Source: Combretum micranthum (Eukaryota; Streptophyta; Magnoliopsida; Myrtales; Combretaceae). From it: a stretch of 64,000 nucleotides of DNA. Made by a program: the position numbers and the translations under genes. The notes below the pieces were generated by a model, which was given only the letters and a program-made list of their open reading frames with translations, searched no databases and was not told where the DNA came from. The stretch covers positions 57,046 to 121,045 of the forward strand of contig JAMXBD010003417.1 in NCBI GenBank assembly GCA_024138025.1, in the 5' to 3' direction. This document shows positions 11,479 to 23,542 of the stretch, one piece after another (position 1 is the first letter of the stretch; the number at the start of each line of letters is the position of its first letter).

Positions 11479-12872
11479 TTTTTAAAAGTCAACACTTATA
11501 CTGCCTAAAAATCTAATGTGGCAAACAACATATAAATTTTGATTATTTGGTATGTGTCATTACATATAATATGTTCAATTAAATAATTTTTAAAAATAAT
11601 TAATTTTTTTAAATCTAATGAAAAAAGAACAAAACAACTAATTAAAAAAATGATTTTATTCTACTTCAAAATATAAATACATAGATGATTTGAAAATTAT
11701 ACATTGTTTAATACTCAGTAAACACTACTTATAATGATGATAGATTATATTCCACTTTGAAATGTAACTATATAACAAATTTGGAATTTTCTTTTGAAAA
11801 ATTCAAAATGTTTCAAATATTTTTAAAACATTCTTTTATTATGCCTATCATATGTAATGAGACACTAGTATCAAATGCATAAGCAAAATTTACACGTTAT
11901 TCTCCTCGTAGCATTTCAAGAGTTGTAAGTGTTAACTTGAAAGAAGTGAGGTCCATGTAGTTTCTAAAGTTATCCAACTTTCCCTTAAATTTATTTCATT
12001 CAGCACATTGCAAATATACATATAGAGCAATCACTACCATGACTCATTTTTTGAAATTAAAAACTGTGCCTCCATAAAACTCAAAACACTTTACATATTT
12101 TTGCAAAAAAAAAAAAAAACCGCTCCCTCTTTTCTTCACTCCCAAAGTTTGAAATGGATTTTATAGTAGGAAAAATACAAAATCATACCATTCTATATTT
12201 TTAAAGCTAAAACACTTACTTGATGTTTTTAAGCTTTATTTATTTAAATTTATTTCATTTTGCTTATTGCAATAGGTGCTTAGACCATCATGTCATGGCT
12301 CAATAGATAGCTAATAAGAGAACCAATTTTTGGCGTAACTATTGCCTAAGAGGTAATGTTGCTCGAGGTCATATGTATTCCCGTGTAGATTGTCTCATTT
12401 GAATTAAATATCTAAATTGATATTTGTTACATTAACATAGGACCATATGCATATATTTTGTGTGTTTGCAATGCTATGTATTGGATTATTTCTACTCATT
12501 CTATTAGGGAAATTTTTTTATTTTCAGATACAAAAGAAGCTTATGTGCTATAATGATGGCTTGGAATTGTAGGATGGGGCATCAACATTAAAGTTTTAAA
12601 ATCACTTCTAAAATAGGTTGTTTAGTTAATTTTTTTTTTTATTTTAGTTTGGTTACAAATTATTTAAAAATTATGGAGATGTAAAATGATGAAAATTAAA
12701 ACTAGTGCATGATATTTCAAATAATTATAATTTATTTATTATAGGTGAATTTTAGTTTTTTAGAGCTTTTATAAGTATGTGACGGAGTCTTCAGGTGTTT
12801 GCTGCCAGTCTTCATGCCCATGTGTTATAAGCACCATACACTAATTCATAAAAACAAATTCAAGATCCTTCC
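11479..12872. other. No gene recognised
   Basis: AT-rich. The first bases continue the sequence interrupted by L1: the pre-insertion site reads CACAAATCTCCAATTTTTT, in a MITE-like context starting near 7074 (GGGTAAATCATGCAG). A 20-nt stretch at 12233-12252 is identical to 7054-7073. No coding region is supported. Confidence 0.4.
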
Positions 12873-13604
12873 AAGGGATGTAAGCGGGCGGGTTTTTATA
12901 GGGTACCCGACTCGCCTAACCAGATAAATACCCTATAAGGTTTGAGATGGGTTTTAGGATCAATAATAAAACCCTATAGGGTTTTGGGATGGGTTTTGAG
13001 ACAAGCATAAAACCCGTTGGGAAACCCGAATCTGTTTAAATATATATATATATATATATATGTTTAGCCTCATGCTCTAAAATTAATCAGCTGTGCTCCA
13101 TTAATTGTAAAGCTATATCTTTCTTTTTTATTAAATCATTTAGAAAAAGTAAAAAACCCTAAGATGGTAGACTAATACTCTATGGTCTCCACTTTCAGTC
13201 TTGGTCTTGGCTCACTCTCGTCAAATTCAAGCCTCTCACTCCCGTTGCCGCACTGTTTCATTCAATGATTTTCTTCTCATGAAAATGATTGGGATTTTAT
13301 AAAGAGGATTGCATATGTAATGATAAGAGTTTTTTTCTTGGCCTATAAAGTGGGAACGGATCGAAAATAGAAAAAGATGAAAAAAACATTTATAATGACG
13401 TTTTTAAATATTTTGTTATGTAATGATTCTAATTTTATATCAGGTTTCGGGTCCGGGTACCCTATAAGGTTTGTCTAGCAGGTTTTGGGTTTATGGACAA
13501 AAACCCTATAGGGTTTAGGACGGGTTTTGGGAATCCTATTGGGTATCGGGTTCGAGTTTGGGTTTTAGTATACCCATCTCAAACCCGTCCCGGTTGCATT
13601 TTTA
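12873..13604. mobile_element. hAT-type MITE (732 bp) with 8-bp target duplication
   Basis: Flanked by an exact 8-bp direct repeat ATCCTTCC (12865-12872 and 13605-13612), the duplication size of hAT transposons. The terminal inverted repeats are imperfect: AAGGGATGTAAGCGGGCGGG on the left and the complement of CCCGTCCCGGTTGCATTTTT on the right. The subterminal zones are rich in CCCTATAGGG-like palindromes and GGGTTTTGGG motifs. A (TA)n run occupies about 13040-13060. There is no transposase, so the element is non-autonomous. Confidence 0.85.
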
Positions 13605-13612
13605 ATCCTTCC

Positions 13613-15944
13613 TCATTACAGTCTGTAATCAACTAGAAAAGGCTAGTAAGGATCTACTTAAATTAATTGATTTATATATATATGTATAGCTTATTTGTAT
13701 TCGATATATAAGTATCTAATTTGTATCTAATTTATTTATAAATAAATACGTTTATTTTTCATCTGTCCATGTGGATGTTTTGCACTGCAATCAACGTGTA
13801 TATATTGCAATGATGTTTTATCTACGAGTTTAAATCTTTAAAGGCAAGAGAAAAATCGCCACTAATGTTTTTTCCCCACGCTATGCATAAGGCTTGGCAC
13901 GAGAATGAGACATCTGCGGGTTAGCTTTTTGAAAGCCATGGTTTATGTGATATTGCTTTGTTATTTATCCTCTGAATGAGAATTAAAAGTTAAATAACAA
14001 TTTATCATTTTCCAAAATTAAAATTTGAAATCAGAGACTTGTGAAAATGTCAAGCAAAACAAGTTCTCATATTTCCTTATATGTTTATATTTTTGATAAA
14101 TTATACGATCAATATTAAAGGAAGCAAAAATTTACATTTTGCCCCCAAACAAATGCGTAAGCGTAAGGAGGGTAATGAAGACTGAAGCAATTCCTAAACT
14201 AAGTTTTATTTTTTGCTAAAGGGGAAAAAAAAAGAGAAAAACTCTCCTATATTATGGAAACAGAAAAAGTAAAAGAGAAAGGAGTGGACTATTAAACGTT
14301 TACTGGATTATTTAAAATCTTTATTCTATGTCTTTCGCAGGCAAGAACATTGTCTCTGAGGCACGACCGCTCTTCTTTTTTCATTTTATGCTTCTAAATT
14401 AAATTGTTAAGAATGAATAAAAAAACTTAAAGATAAGTTAACTAAAATAAATAGATAAACTCTCTTAATACACAACATATATATATATATATAATATTAA
14501 TGAACTCTCTTGTAGACATGAGGGTATAATAAAAAAAAGTGCTTAAAAAGATAAGTTTCTTAAAATGTTAAGATACTTTAAAAATCTCGTAAAAGTTATT
14601 AGGACTAAAGATTCTCCTAATATAGTAAATTTGGGATAAAACATGTGTCTATCGATTTTCTAAAAAAAAAAATTATCTAAATAAAAATAAAATAAAATTA
14701 ATTATCAAATTACCATCGCAAAATCACATGATTCAAAAGACATTCAATTTTAACAAAATAAATGCTTTTGCAAGAGCGATTGACTTAGTTGTTAATAAAT
14801 TGCACTTAAGTTGTGCGATTTAACATTGGTATGACATCAAACGTACAAGTGGCATGCGGGACTTAAAGGAGCCTAGGGCTCTGTATTTGCCAGGTTGATA
14901 CAGAGTATCATTACTCTTAATTAAGTTACCTTTTCTTTTTTTAAAGCATTGCTGAGTTTTGAATAGATTTAAAGGGGTTTGGGGCTCCCATTTGGCCACG
15001 TTGATACTCTTCGCTTTTTTTTTTTCCTTGAAAACAATGCTCTTATTTATTGAAATATTATGATTTAGGCACGGACATGAATTACATGTTAGAAGAGCAA
15101 TTCATGCTCAATTTATGAATTGCATATACTAAATGTGATTTTATATCATTATTGTGATAATTATTTTTAAGTAATTTTTATTTATGTAATTTTTATTTAA
15201 ATGTTTCATTAATTGGACAATTTCCTCTGTAAACTTGACTATTAGCTCATGATGTTCATGATCATCAAATAAGTTTTGTTAACTACCTTAGAATTTTATT
15301 TAAAAGTAGAATCTATATAACGAATAGAACTATATGAAACTGATAAAACCATTCACTAACAGAAGAATAAGCATAAACACATATTTAATTTTGGTCAAAG
15401 AGTATTATTAAATAAATTTACCGCAAGAACTTCCTCTGAACTTGGATAAGGGGAAGTTAAGTGAGGCTCTGCGTATTTTGGAAATTAGATGGATATAAGT
15501 AGACAGTTCAATGCTGCAATTTCGTCACCATGTCAGGTTGAGCATGCAAAGGTCATGGATCTGGACCGAAGACGATGAGATTGCATGATTTGATGGGACA
15601 TATGAATTGTGAAAAGCAAGGGATTCGGAATTTGTTTTTATCCCAAGTGAACAAGTTTAACGTAGACAAAGCCTTTCTCGTTTTGCGCCAACGCCATGCC
15701 TTTCCCTTTCAGCATAGTTTTTGTCATCTTATGTCCCTGCATTCCCATTCCACTGATCAACCTTCCAAAACAAATCATGGAGATACAAGGGTGGGGAATG
15801 GCCATAGGCCACTTCCAATTACTATGGTGTTTCCAACCGATGGAAAGACAGAAATCATCAGTTGTAATAAGTTCAAAACAAGACGAAATTTTTTGTTCCA
15901 TTAAAAAAAAAAAAATTGTCTCTTTGATCTACCAAGGCGAGACT
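13613..15944. other. No gene recognised
   Basis: Mostly AT-rich. Three overlapping open frames (plus 15575-15904 and 15696-15962, minus 15638-15901) occupy one GC-richer patch at 15575-15962, but I recognise no domain in any of them, so none is called. A degenerate duplication of about 45 bp occurs near 14866 and 14969. Confidence 0.4.
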
Positions 15945-15949
15945 AGGAC

Positions 15950-16600
15950 TACAAATGAGTAGAGTCGAGCCAAATTGAGATAGTATAATGATAAACTCAA
16001 GCTCAAGCTTAACTTAAAAGTTCAAAGCTCAAACTTGGCTTGAGCTCGACTAAGCTTAACATTTTTAGTTTGAGTTCAGCTCGAAATAACACTATATAGG
16101 GTCTATTTGGATTATTAGATTTTTACCTGCATCATATATGTATCTAATCTAAATATATAACTTATTTGTATAATATATGTATTGTATTTGTTTAGTTAGT
16201 TTAAGAGTTAAATTGTCAATTTTTCATTGGTATCTGTTTTTTTTTTTTATAAACATCTATTTGAAAACAACAAAAACATGATGTCAAAATAATCATAATA
16301 TAATGAAACAAATAAAGTCATCAGCTCGAACTTAACTCGGTTAAGGCCATTTAGTCTCAATTTATTAAAAAAATATTTTTAATTCTAATTTAAATAATAG
16401 TAATACCCAGACTTGAATGGATTCGATTAATATTAATAGTCGACTTACATTCGATAAAGTTATATTAGGCTCGTGAGTTGATCAAGCTAAATATACGAAG
16501 TTTGGGCCTTGAGCTTAAGCTCAACTAAACTATTATCGAATCAAATTCAAGTGAATAAAGAGCTGAGTTTAAGTTGTTTGTGAACTGGCTTGGTTCATTT
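15950..16600. repeat. Possible MITE rich in GAGCTCAAGC-type motifs
   Basis: Many inverted and direct copies of CTCAAGCTCAAGCTT, GAGCTCGA and GCTTGAGCTC cluster near both ends (about 15950-16080 and 16440-16600), with ATGAGTAGAG/AAGCCAG-like termini, a pattern seen in hAT-related MITEs. No clean target duplication was found, so the limits are approximate. Related motif-rich patches occur near 24080-24260 and 28550-28960. Confidence 0.35.
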
Positions 16601-16720
16601 CTACCAATGGGCAAGAACTCACCTCCTATGTTCTGCCATCTATAGGTAAGAAAAGGCAAGTTGCCACTTAACAGTAGAAAAAAGACGAGTTTCGCCTCAT
16701 CGTTCATTTAACTTAACATG

Positions 16721-16800
16721 TTCGACAAAAAGGCTAGTCTCATCTCTGATATGGTGAAATTTACGTTAGACAAAAAGGTGAGTCTTGCCTCTGATATGGT
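16721..16800 (+). repeat. Two copies of a subterminal repeat, about 45 bp apart
   Basis: CGACAAAAAGGCTAGTCTCA...CTGATATGGT is followed by AGACAAAAAGGTGAGTCTTG...CTGATATGGT. Interpreted as subterminal repeats of the CACTA element. Confidence 0.7.
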
Positions 16801-18309
16801 AGCAAAGGACCAAACTGAGACGATTCCAAACCTAGTGCTGGATCCATACCGGGGAATGGGTATAATGCATACCTTAATGCTTGAGGATAGCCCTACTATA
16901 GTGCAAAACTGCCTATGAATTAGCAAGGGCTTGAGGTGCCACTTAAGAGTAACTGGATATTTGGGTTGACATCCGATAATATCCATGGTACGATTGTGGA
17001 GATGGAGGTACTAGTGTAAACGCTATCAAAGTGAAGCTTGGTTGGCTTGAATTGGAGCAGCTAAACAGTAGAGGTTGAGGTTGTGGTAAGAGTTACCTGT
17101 AATATGGCATTAGAGGTTGGCTCATCAACATTTAAAGCAACTTCTGCATCTCATTCATCTTATCCCTCATTGCATTAACATTATAATCCGAAATTATAGC
17201 AGACTTATCCTATGGCTACTCATAATAGACACATTTTTTCTTGATGAATGGTGCACCATACCCTATGATATGTTGATAGCTAGACCTGTGGATCTAATAC
17301 CTCGTCTATAATAGCATCATCATTCATAGGCTCCTAACTCATTGCAGTAGCACATTCATCCTTCTCTTCCTTCCTCAATTTGGTTCGAGCCTGATTGCAA
17401 CAAATGAATAGTAGTTTTATCAGTGGTATGAAAAAATGGATATATTTTATTATCAAAGAAACAATGATCAAATATTCTTACATAATTATTTTTTGACTTT
17501 TTGGACTCCAATTGATATGTTGGCTGCCCATGAATTTTTTGCACTTATACTAGTAGTTCTATATGGGCATGTAATTATAAATATAACATAAAAGAAAAAA
17601 ACTGTAAGCCCCTAGATTTTTTCAATAATATAAGAAAACCATAGAATCGGAAGTCCAACCGGAATACTAAAATTAACCTAGTTCTATGATTAGTCTAGTG
17701 AATCTAGATCCGGCAATCCCGTGTTCTTAAACCCTAGAAAATAAAATTGATATAATTGTGGAATATGGCTCGTAATAACATAGGAAAGCTTAAAAATATC
17801 AGATTCGTAATTTTAGTGTCTTCGGATCCGATCGAAATCAGTTTTCAAAAATCATGCCCCGATGCACCGGATAGTGAAAATATTCCGACAACACCAATAG
17901 ATTCATAAAAATATAAGGTTTTCAAAAATATTAGTTTTAGAATTTTTCGTAACTAAAAATATCAGATATAGCTTATTTACGCGTATTTTCTTTACTACCG
18001 GTATTTTAATTGTCTAGTCTACTATTCATAGTACTTTTCTACCATTCATTACTATTCATCTATCTCTATTTTTTCTTACACTCTATTCTTACACACAACC
18101 ATACATATACCTTACAATTTACCTTCCCCATACAACTTTAATCACATCACACTTTACACATTACTTCTTTTATTACAAAACAAACAAAATAAATAAATTT
18201 CTTCCCCCCCCCTATACAACCAAAACCGGCGCCTCCTCCCCTATTCCATCCATCAATTTGTTTTCTTTTCTATTTTATTTTATTACATCTAATTTCCACT
18301 CCAAAAATC

Positions 18310-18317
18310 TATAAATA
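18310..18317 (+). promoter_or_regulatory. TATA box of L2
   Basis: TATAAATA followed by CCCC, preceded by a CT/CA-rich tract. It has counterparts at 45537-45544 (L4) and 50198-50205 (L3, minus). A conserved AG|GTAAAA lies about 185 nt downstream, which supports a transcription start nearby. Confidence 0.65.
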
Positions 18318-20058
18318 CCCCATTCCTCTTTCATTCTTTCACACAATTCAATTCCTACTAAAACTCTCCCAAAATCACTCCATAAAATCCCTCTCTCAAA
18401 ATCTCTCTCAAGTTCTCTCTTTTCTTTAGAAAACACATTCCCACATATTACTACAAACCATTCCATTCTTCTTCAACAAACACATAAACCTTAGGTAAAA
18501 TTTTTCTTATTCACTCATCATGTTCATACAACTTAACATGAGTTTAGTGTATGTTTCTTAGACTCATGAGAGTTAAAGAAGCAACAATTTATTCATGTTT
18601 TGTTTTTGTTCATGTTTTATTTTTCATTATGTTGTTATTATTATTGTCATTATTTGTTTCTAATCTAATTTATATAAAATATTAATTATATTATGTATAT
18701 ATATTTATTTAGAGCATATAAACTTATTTTTATTTATTTACTTTCAAGTTATGCAATTTATTTATTTCATGTTGTTATTAAGACTAGTCTTTCTAGATTT
18801 TGTCCATATCTAGTCAAAACAATTTTCTTTCTTTGCTTTTCTTTTCTTTTGGACTAGTATTTCTTAGTCACAGGATACCTTGATGAAGCTAAGGTTCTCA
18901 ATACTTGACTTTACTTTTATGTTCTTATATAATTTATCTTATTATGTTGTTTTTATTATATTTCTCATAGTTACATATTCTCATTCATGTATGAATATGT
19001 TGTTATTGTCTCAATCATAATGAAAATGAGTTTTCTCAAGTAATAAAAATAAGAACTCTCTTTAAAAATAGTTTTTGTCACATAAGAAATTATTTTTTCA
19101 AAAACTTAAAGTTTTATCTTGATAGATATTTTCTAAAGTTAGATAAGTTAGCTCAAGTTTTAGTGGTAATACTATATGGTATTTTATCAATGAAAATAAA
19201 GTTATCACAAACTCTCTTTTAAACCAATAAAATAAGAAAGTTTCTTTAAACTTAATTCATGATTTAATCAAGAGTTTTCTTAAACACATTTATCAAAATT
19301 TTTCACCAACACTCTAAAATACTAAAGTCTATATAAGTTTTCTAAAATAAACTTATAAGATCATTGATATTATTCTTTTAAAGTGGATCTAACTTTAGAA
19401 AAACTTTATAACTTATAACCATGAAATATTTAGAAAAACTATATTTTCTAAACCACTAGAATTAAATTTATGGGAATCTTAAAAGATTAAAATTTCTTTT
19501 TGAAAATGTAGTTATTCTCAAAATTAAAAAATGGAGTTAAAATAAGGAGATACTTACTAACAAATTTTCCAAACAAAGCTAAAAAGGAGATTTTCAAGTC
19601 TTAGCTTTTCTCACTTTCAAAAACACATTGTTTTACAAGATCATTGTTGAGACAACACCACTAAATTCATGCATATAGTTTGAGTCTATATAAATATATT
19701 CAAAGGATTATTCAACCATACAAAATATCTATATTTTTTGTACAAAGATTTTTGGATGAAGAAAAGTTTGAAAACTCTAGTTTTGAAATTTGGAATTTTC
19801 GCACCAAATCTGTACGTTGCTATTCCGAGACCTAAATGACTTCTTTTGATAAAAATAACCTTAGAAATAGCTAGATCTTTTTGAGTAGGTAGAAATTAAT
19901 ATATAATATGCGAAATTCCGAGTTAAAATGAGCAAGTTATGGCATTTTAAATTGGAATTTCATTCATGCGAATTTTGATGAATTCAATAAGATAGATTAG
20001 AGAATTTGAGTGGATCTTGGATGGATGAAATACTCACTTGGGTATTTCTTTTGTTTAG

Positions 20059-20125
20059 GTGTTGAGGACCAAGATCTTCTCTTCCCCGAGGATTACTTCG
20101 TATCCTAGAAGATCGCTATGGATGA
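20059..20125 (+). other. Exon-like block in L2 (67 nt)
   Basis: Preceded by TTTCTTTTGTTTAG and followed by GTGAGT, near-consensus acceptor and donor sites. Contains GAGGACCAAGATC and CCCCGAGGATTA. The order matches L1 (10313-10371) and L3 (48312-48410, minus). No conserved reading frame is evident, so a non-coding leader exon is the reading. Confidence 0.45.
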
Positions 20126-21479
20126 GTGAGTTTCCTTTACGCTTATGTACTCGCGCATGTGCTTGTATAATAGAGCACTAGATGTTAGGAAAAGATAAAA
20201 TTGATATGCATGTGGGTATCATGGGAATTATGTATGTGAATCGTGTGTGTGATCAATGAACAATAAGTATATCGGAACCGATTTGTGATTGATATAAATG
20301 TTTCCATGTATGTATTGTTATGTGTGCAAATATTGTTTGATCGCTTTAAATAATTTAATGTCATATTGAAATCCCCATATAATAAATTCTCGTGCATATC
20401 ATTAGAATATCATTCGAATTTTGCTACTACTCCTCAGCGTGGATTAAAAGGTAAGTTGCCTAGTTACATCTTGAGGGTTAGGACGTTTGGGGAATACGAC
20501 CTCAAGTGTAGCCGAGCTGGATCGATCACTTGGGTATGGAAAGTCCGGGACTAGTAGTACAGTTCGTTGGAACCCTAAGAGGCGCGCAACTTTTAAGGAT
20601 GTCGTTCGGGCCCAGTTCAAAGCATTCCTAACCACCGATGAGGGGTAAATCCATCACACATACGAAACCGATAGTCGTATGTACTGCTTTGATCTATGGT
20701 TGTTGCATTTCATATGCTTGATTAATTAAACTTGGTTGATTGTCTGTTATGAGTACTTTTGCGTAAGGAATATCTCACTAAGTTAGTCATGCTTATACTC
20801 CTATAGACTTTTGACATTGCAGGATTATCCTTTTTGCACCCAACCATCCTGACCTCTCGGTAGAATCGTTATTTTGAGAAGCTTTTAGAGGAATTCTGTT
20901 TTGAAGTTTAGAGTAGATTTCTTCTAAAATCTTCTAGCTTTAGTTATTTTATCTTTAGTAAAACCATATTGTTATGGAGATTATCGGGGGAATTCCCCTT
21001 AGAAGTTGTAAAACTTTATGTTTCAAATTTTATTAAGTGATATTTTGCATGTTCCTGCCAATATCTTAAAATGCATTACTCCACTGATCTCCCTTTGATG
21101 TGAATGTACACCTTGTACGATATGGAAGCTTTCGAGTGACTGAGGTAGTCATTCTTAAGTTTTAATATTGTGTACGGTGGCTGTCATGTTTAGGGTACCC
21201 GTTGGGGCGTGACAAAAACAATAACTAGAAGATGTAAATTCATACACTATGTGGATAAAGCAAAATGAAGTAGAAAATGAAAATTGTCACTTACATTGGT
21301 TAGTGTGTGATAAATCATGTCTTAGTCCCCTCTCCCCCTCCCTCCCTCCCTCCTCGACATGTGTGCATCAACAAAATAAATAAATAAAACAACACAATGT
21401 TTAGGTAGATTATTGTGAGTAGTCATGTGTCTCATAGTGTTTGCAAAACATACATACCAGGTGATCCTTATGTCTCAAT

Positions 21480-22160
21480 GAAGCGACAAAGTTCCCTCCA
21501 CTTCTTTACCTTATGCCATAACCTAGTGGCAGCCGACTTTCAACTGCCTCTCCTCCACACCTCTTCTTAATATATTTCTTCAGCCTATAACATTTTGATT
21601 ATGGTTTGCTAGCCAAGTAATTCAACATGATCATCCATTTTTGCATCCTTTGCCAAACGGTTGGCAATGAGAACTTTTCTCGTACATTGACACAAATTAC
21701 CATGTTAGTGAATAAACGAAGCTTACATAATTCACATAAGTATGTGTCGAATAAAAAATACTTACCATGACCCTCTAGATAATGTTATGATGTTAAGAGT
21801 TTGGGAATGATGACCACGCCTTATTGTTGAAACCGTCTACCATCAATTTAGTTAATGCCCAATGGTGGAGTAGGAACTACAAAATTCTGTTGGGCAAGGT
21901 AATTGTCATGCTTTGGTCGATCCTCCTGAACTCCTCCTCTACCTTAATCCCTTTATGTATGCCCTGGCACCTCTTCGGCACCATGATATCAGTCTCCTCT
22001 TGTTCAACACTTTAGGCAATCTCATGTTACTCAATAGCCACAACCTCTAAGTCATTAGGGTTTACCTGCTCTGAGACATAAAGGATGTCGCATTCGACAT
22101 CATCCCCCAGATTTAGCTCATTCATCCCTACTGATGTGTAGGCTAAGCCAAGAGGTCGTT
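21480..22160 (-). pseudogene. Decayed CACTA second-gene (Transposase_24-like) remnant
   Basis: Minus-strand frames, interrupted by several stops, give stretches such as MNELNLGDDVECDILYVSEQ and KRCQGIHKGIKVEEEFRRID, followed by a region resembling W-S-S-F-P. A basic-G-x-x-K-G-I-K pattern is reminiscent of the conserved start of plant CACTA Transposase_24 proteins. It lies downstream, in transcription order, of the DUF4216-like piece at 22590-22770, as in CACTA elements. The resemblance is weak and judged by eye; the location inside subterminal CACTA repeats is the better argument. Non-functional because of multiple stops. Confidence 0.35.
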
Positions 22161-22589
22161 AGATTCAAACCCTATCTATAGGAACAAGTAGAACTATTAG
22201 TATATTGATTATGTGTGGACATAGAAAATAGATAAACGATTTAGAATGGAAATTTCTTTAGTGAATTATTCAGGGTGGGCAACAACATCCTCCATGATTG
22301 TGTCAAGGAAAATCTAACCTACACAAATAAAAATTAAATGTTATAGATATAAAATACCTAGAGCACTACATACTCACTAATGTACAAGATAACAAAATTA
22401 GTTGTACATGCTATTATACCCATTGTTATTGATGTGTTCATGATCATTGTCAGTTTCGTCATTGCCTACTGTACTACAACTCTCACTTGGGTTGGGTAAG
22501 TGTAGGTTTCCTAAGTCAATAAAGATGCAATTGATTGGAATTGTCCAAGGCTTTACAACTGTTTGTTGCAAAAGCTTATCATTAGAGGG

Positions 22590-22770
22590 TTACTCCTTCG
22601 AATCACCCTCCTCAAATGATTTGGCTTGGAAAAAGACCCTGAGTAAATAGATATCGGTGGTACACTTTTTCGAAAACCCTCCTATCGCCAAATTGTTTGC
22701 TCGGTCCTTAGGGTAAAATATTTCTTGCGTATGTTTTGCAAGGATGTACAGATCATATATTAATAAATTT
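22590..22770 (-). pseudogene. DUF4216-like fragment of a CACTA transposase
   Basis: A 65-codon minus-strand frame contains LAKHTQEIFYPKDRANN. It resembles the A-x-Q-x-x-Q-V-F-Y-x-x-D-P motif near the C-terminus of plant TNP2-type CACTA transposases (DUF4216 region) and is followed by an acidic end. The rest of the transposase, including the DDE core, is absent, so this is a relic. Context: about 0.5 kb inside the right CACTA-like end and on the strand expected for transcription from that end. Confidence 0.4.
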
Positions 22771-23148
22771 GTATGAAAAATTGACAAACTATAGCGTCAT
22801 AATGTATATAATTAAACTTATAAAACATATATTAAATATTAATATCTAAATAAATTAATAAGCTATTAACAAACATAGTTCTATCAATATAAGATATTTA
22901 TATATATAATGATTTACAAAGTAGTTTACACAAAAATATATTAAAATAAAAAGTTACATCAGTGACCTTCAAATGTACAAATAGCTAGGACACACAGTAG
23001 ATGCAATTTTTTTTTAAATACCTAAAAAAGAGGGGAAAAAATATAAATAATTTGTATTAATTTAATAATAAAAATTGAAAAAAAAAAAGAAAACTAGACC
23101 AAATTTCTAAGAGAAGGGAGGACAAGTTGTATAGATAGAGATCTCGGA

Positions 23149-23156
23149 TATTTATA
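23149..23156 (-). promoter_or_regulatory. Possible TATA box of the CACTA remnant
   Basis: TATAAATA on the minus strand, about 110 bases inside the right CACTA terminus and directed toward the transposase relics. Confidence 0.3.
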
Positions 23157-23534
23157 AGCAAAATGAGAGACACGTTTCCACTCCTTTGAAAAAAGAGGCA
23201 TTACTAACAAATAGGAGGTGAGTTTTGCCTCTTCCTTTCATCTTTAATGCCCTAATTTTTACTAGTGAATGCAATAACGCCCTATTTTATAAGGCTTTTG
23301 AAAATTGTTATTTATTGGCCTCTAGATGATGGTGATATGGCATTTCTGTAGTTATGATAAAATTAACCTAAAACTGAGCACAATTAAAATTTATAAATTT
23401 TACCGTAAAAGTGCCATTCAAGTATAAGGATTTCTAGCATTATTCATAATAAGTCCATGCTACATGTTCTAGACCTTATGCCAAAACACCATTAGCTACA
23501 TCTTCCATACTTGAGGTTTCAAAACACCAACTCC

Positions 23535-23542
23535 ATAATAAT

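Larger units (their letters stand above)
17603..21214 (+). mobile_element. Solo LTR L2 of the long LTR family (3.6 kb)
   Basis: Starts TGTAAGCCCCTAG and ends GGGGCGTGACA, flanked by an exact 5-bp target duplication AAAAC (17598-17602 and 21215-21219). It contains, in order: the leader with TTTACTACCGGT-like sequence; CT-rich promoter zone; TATAAATA at 18310; AG|GTAAAA at 18493-18498; a long AT-rich stretch; exon-like block 20059-20125 followed by GTGAGT; and TTTTGACATTGCAG ending at 20822. Its terminal block (GTGTACGGTGGCTGTCATG, then TAGGGTACCC) matches L1 and L3. It inserted into the CACTA remnant. No internal retroelement sequence is attached. Confidence 0.87.
16608..23267 (-). mobile_element. 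Degraded CACTA (En/Spm-like) transposon, split by L2
   Basis: The right end reads, on the minus strand, CACTAGTAAAAATTAGGGC, a CACTA-type terminus. A subterminal motif next to it, GGCAAAACTCACCTCCTAT on the minus strand (about 23208-23229), has a plus-strand counterpart GGCAAGAACTCACCTCCTAT at about 16610-16629. Related motifs recur at 16685-16700, 16731-16750 and 16766-16800. This inverted arrangement of subterminal repeats is typical of CACTA elements. The terminal bases on the left are not found. Decayed coding pieces at 21480-22160 and 22590-22770 read on the minus strand. L2 (17603-21214) sits inside with its own target duplication, so it is younger. Confidence 0.5.

Noticed and set aside
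12290..12390. tRNA-like segment (GGCTCAATAGATAGC ... GCTCGAGGTC)
   Set aside because: No cloverleaf could be drawn and the B-box is poor; at most a decayed SINE.
14866..15010. Degenerate duplication (GGGCTC..TTTGCCAGGTTGATAC and GGGCTC..TTTGGCCACGTTGATAC)
   Set aside because: Too diverged and short to assign to an element; noted only in the gap description.
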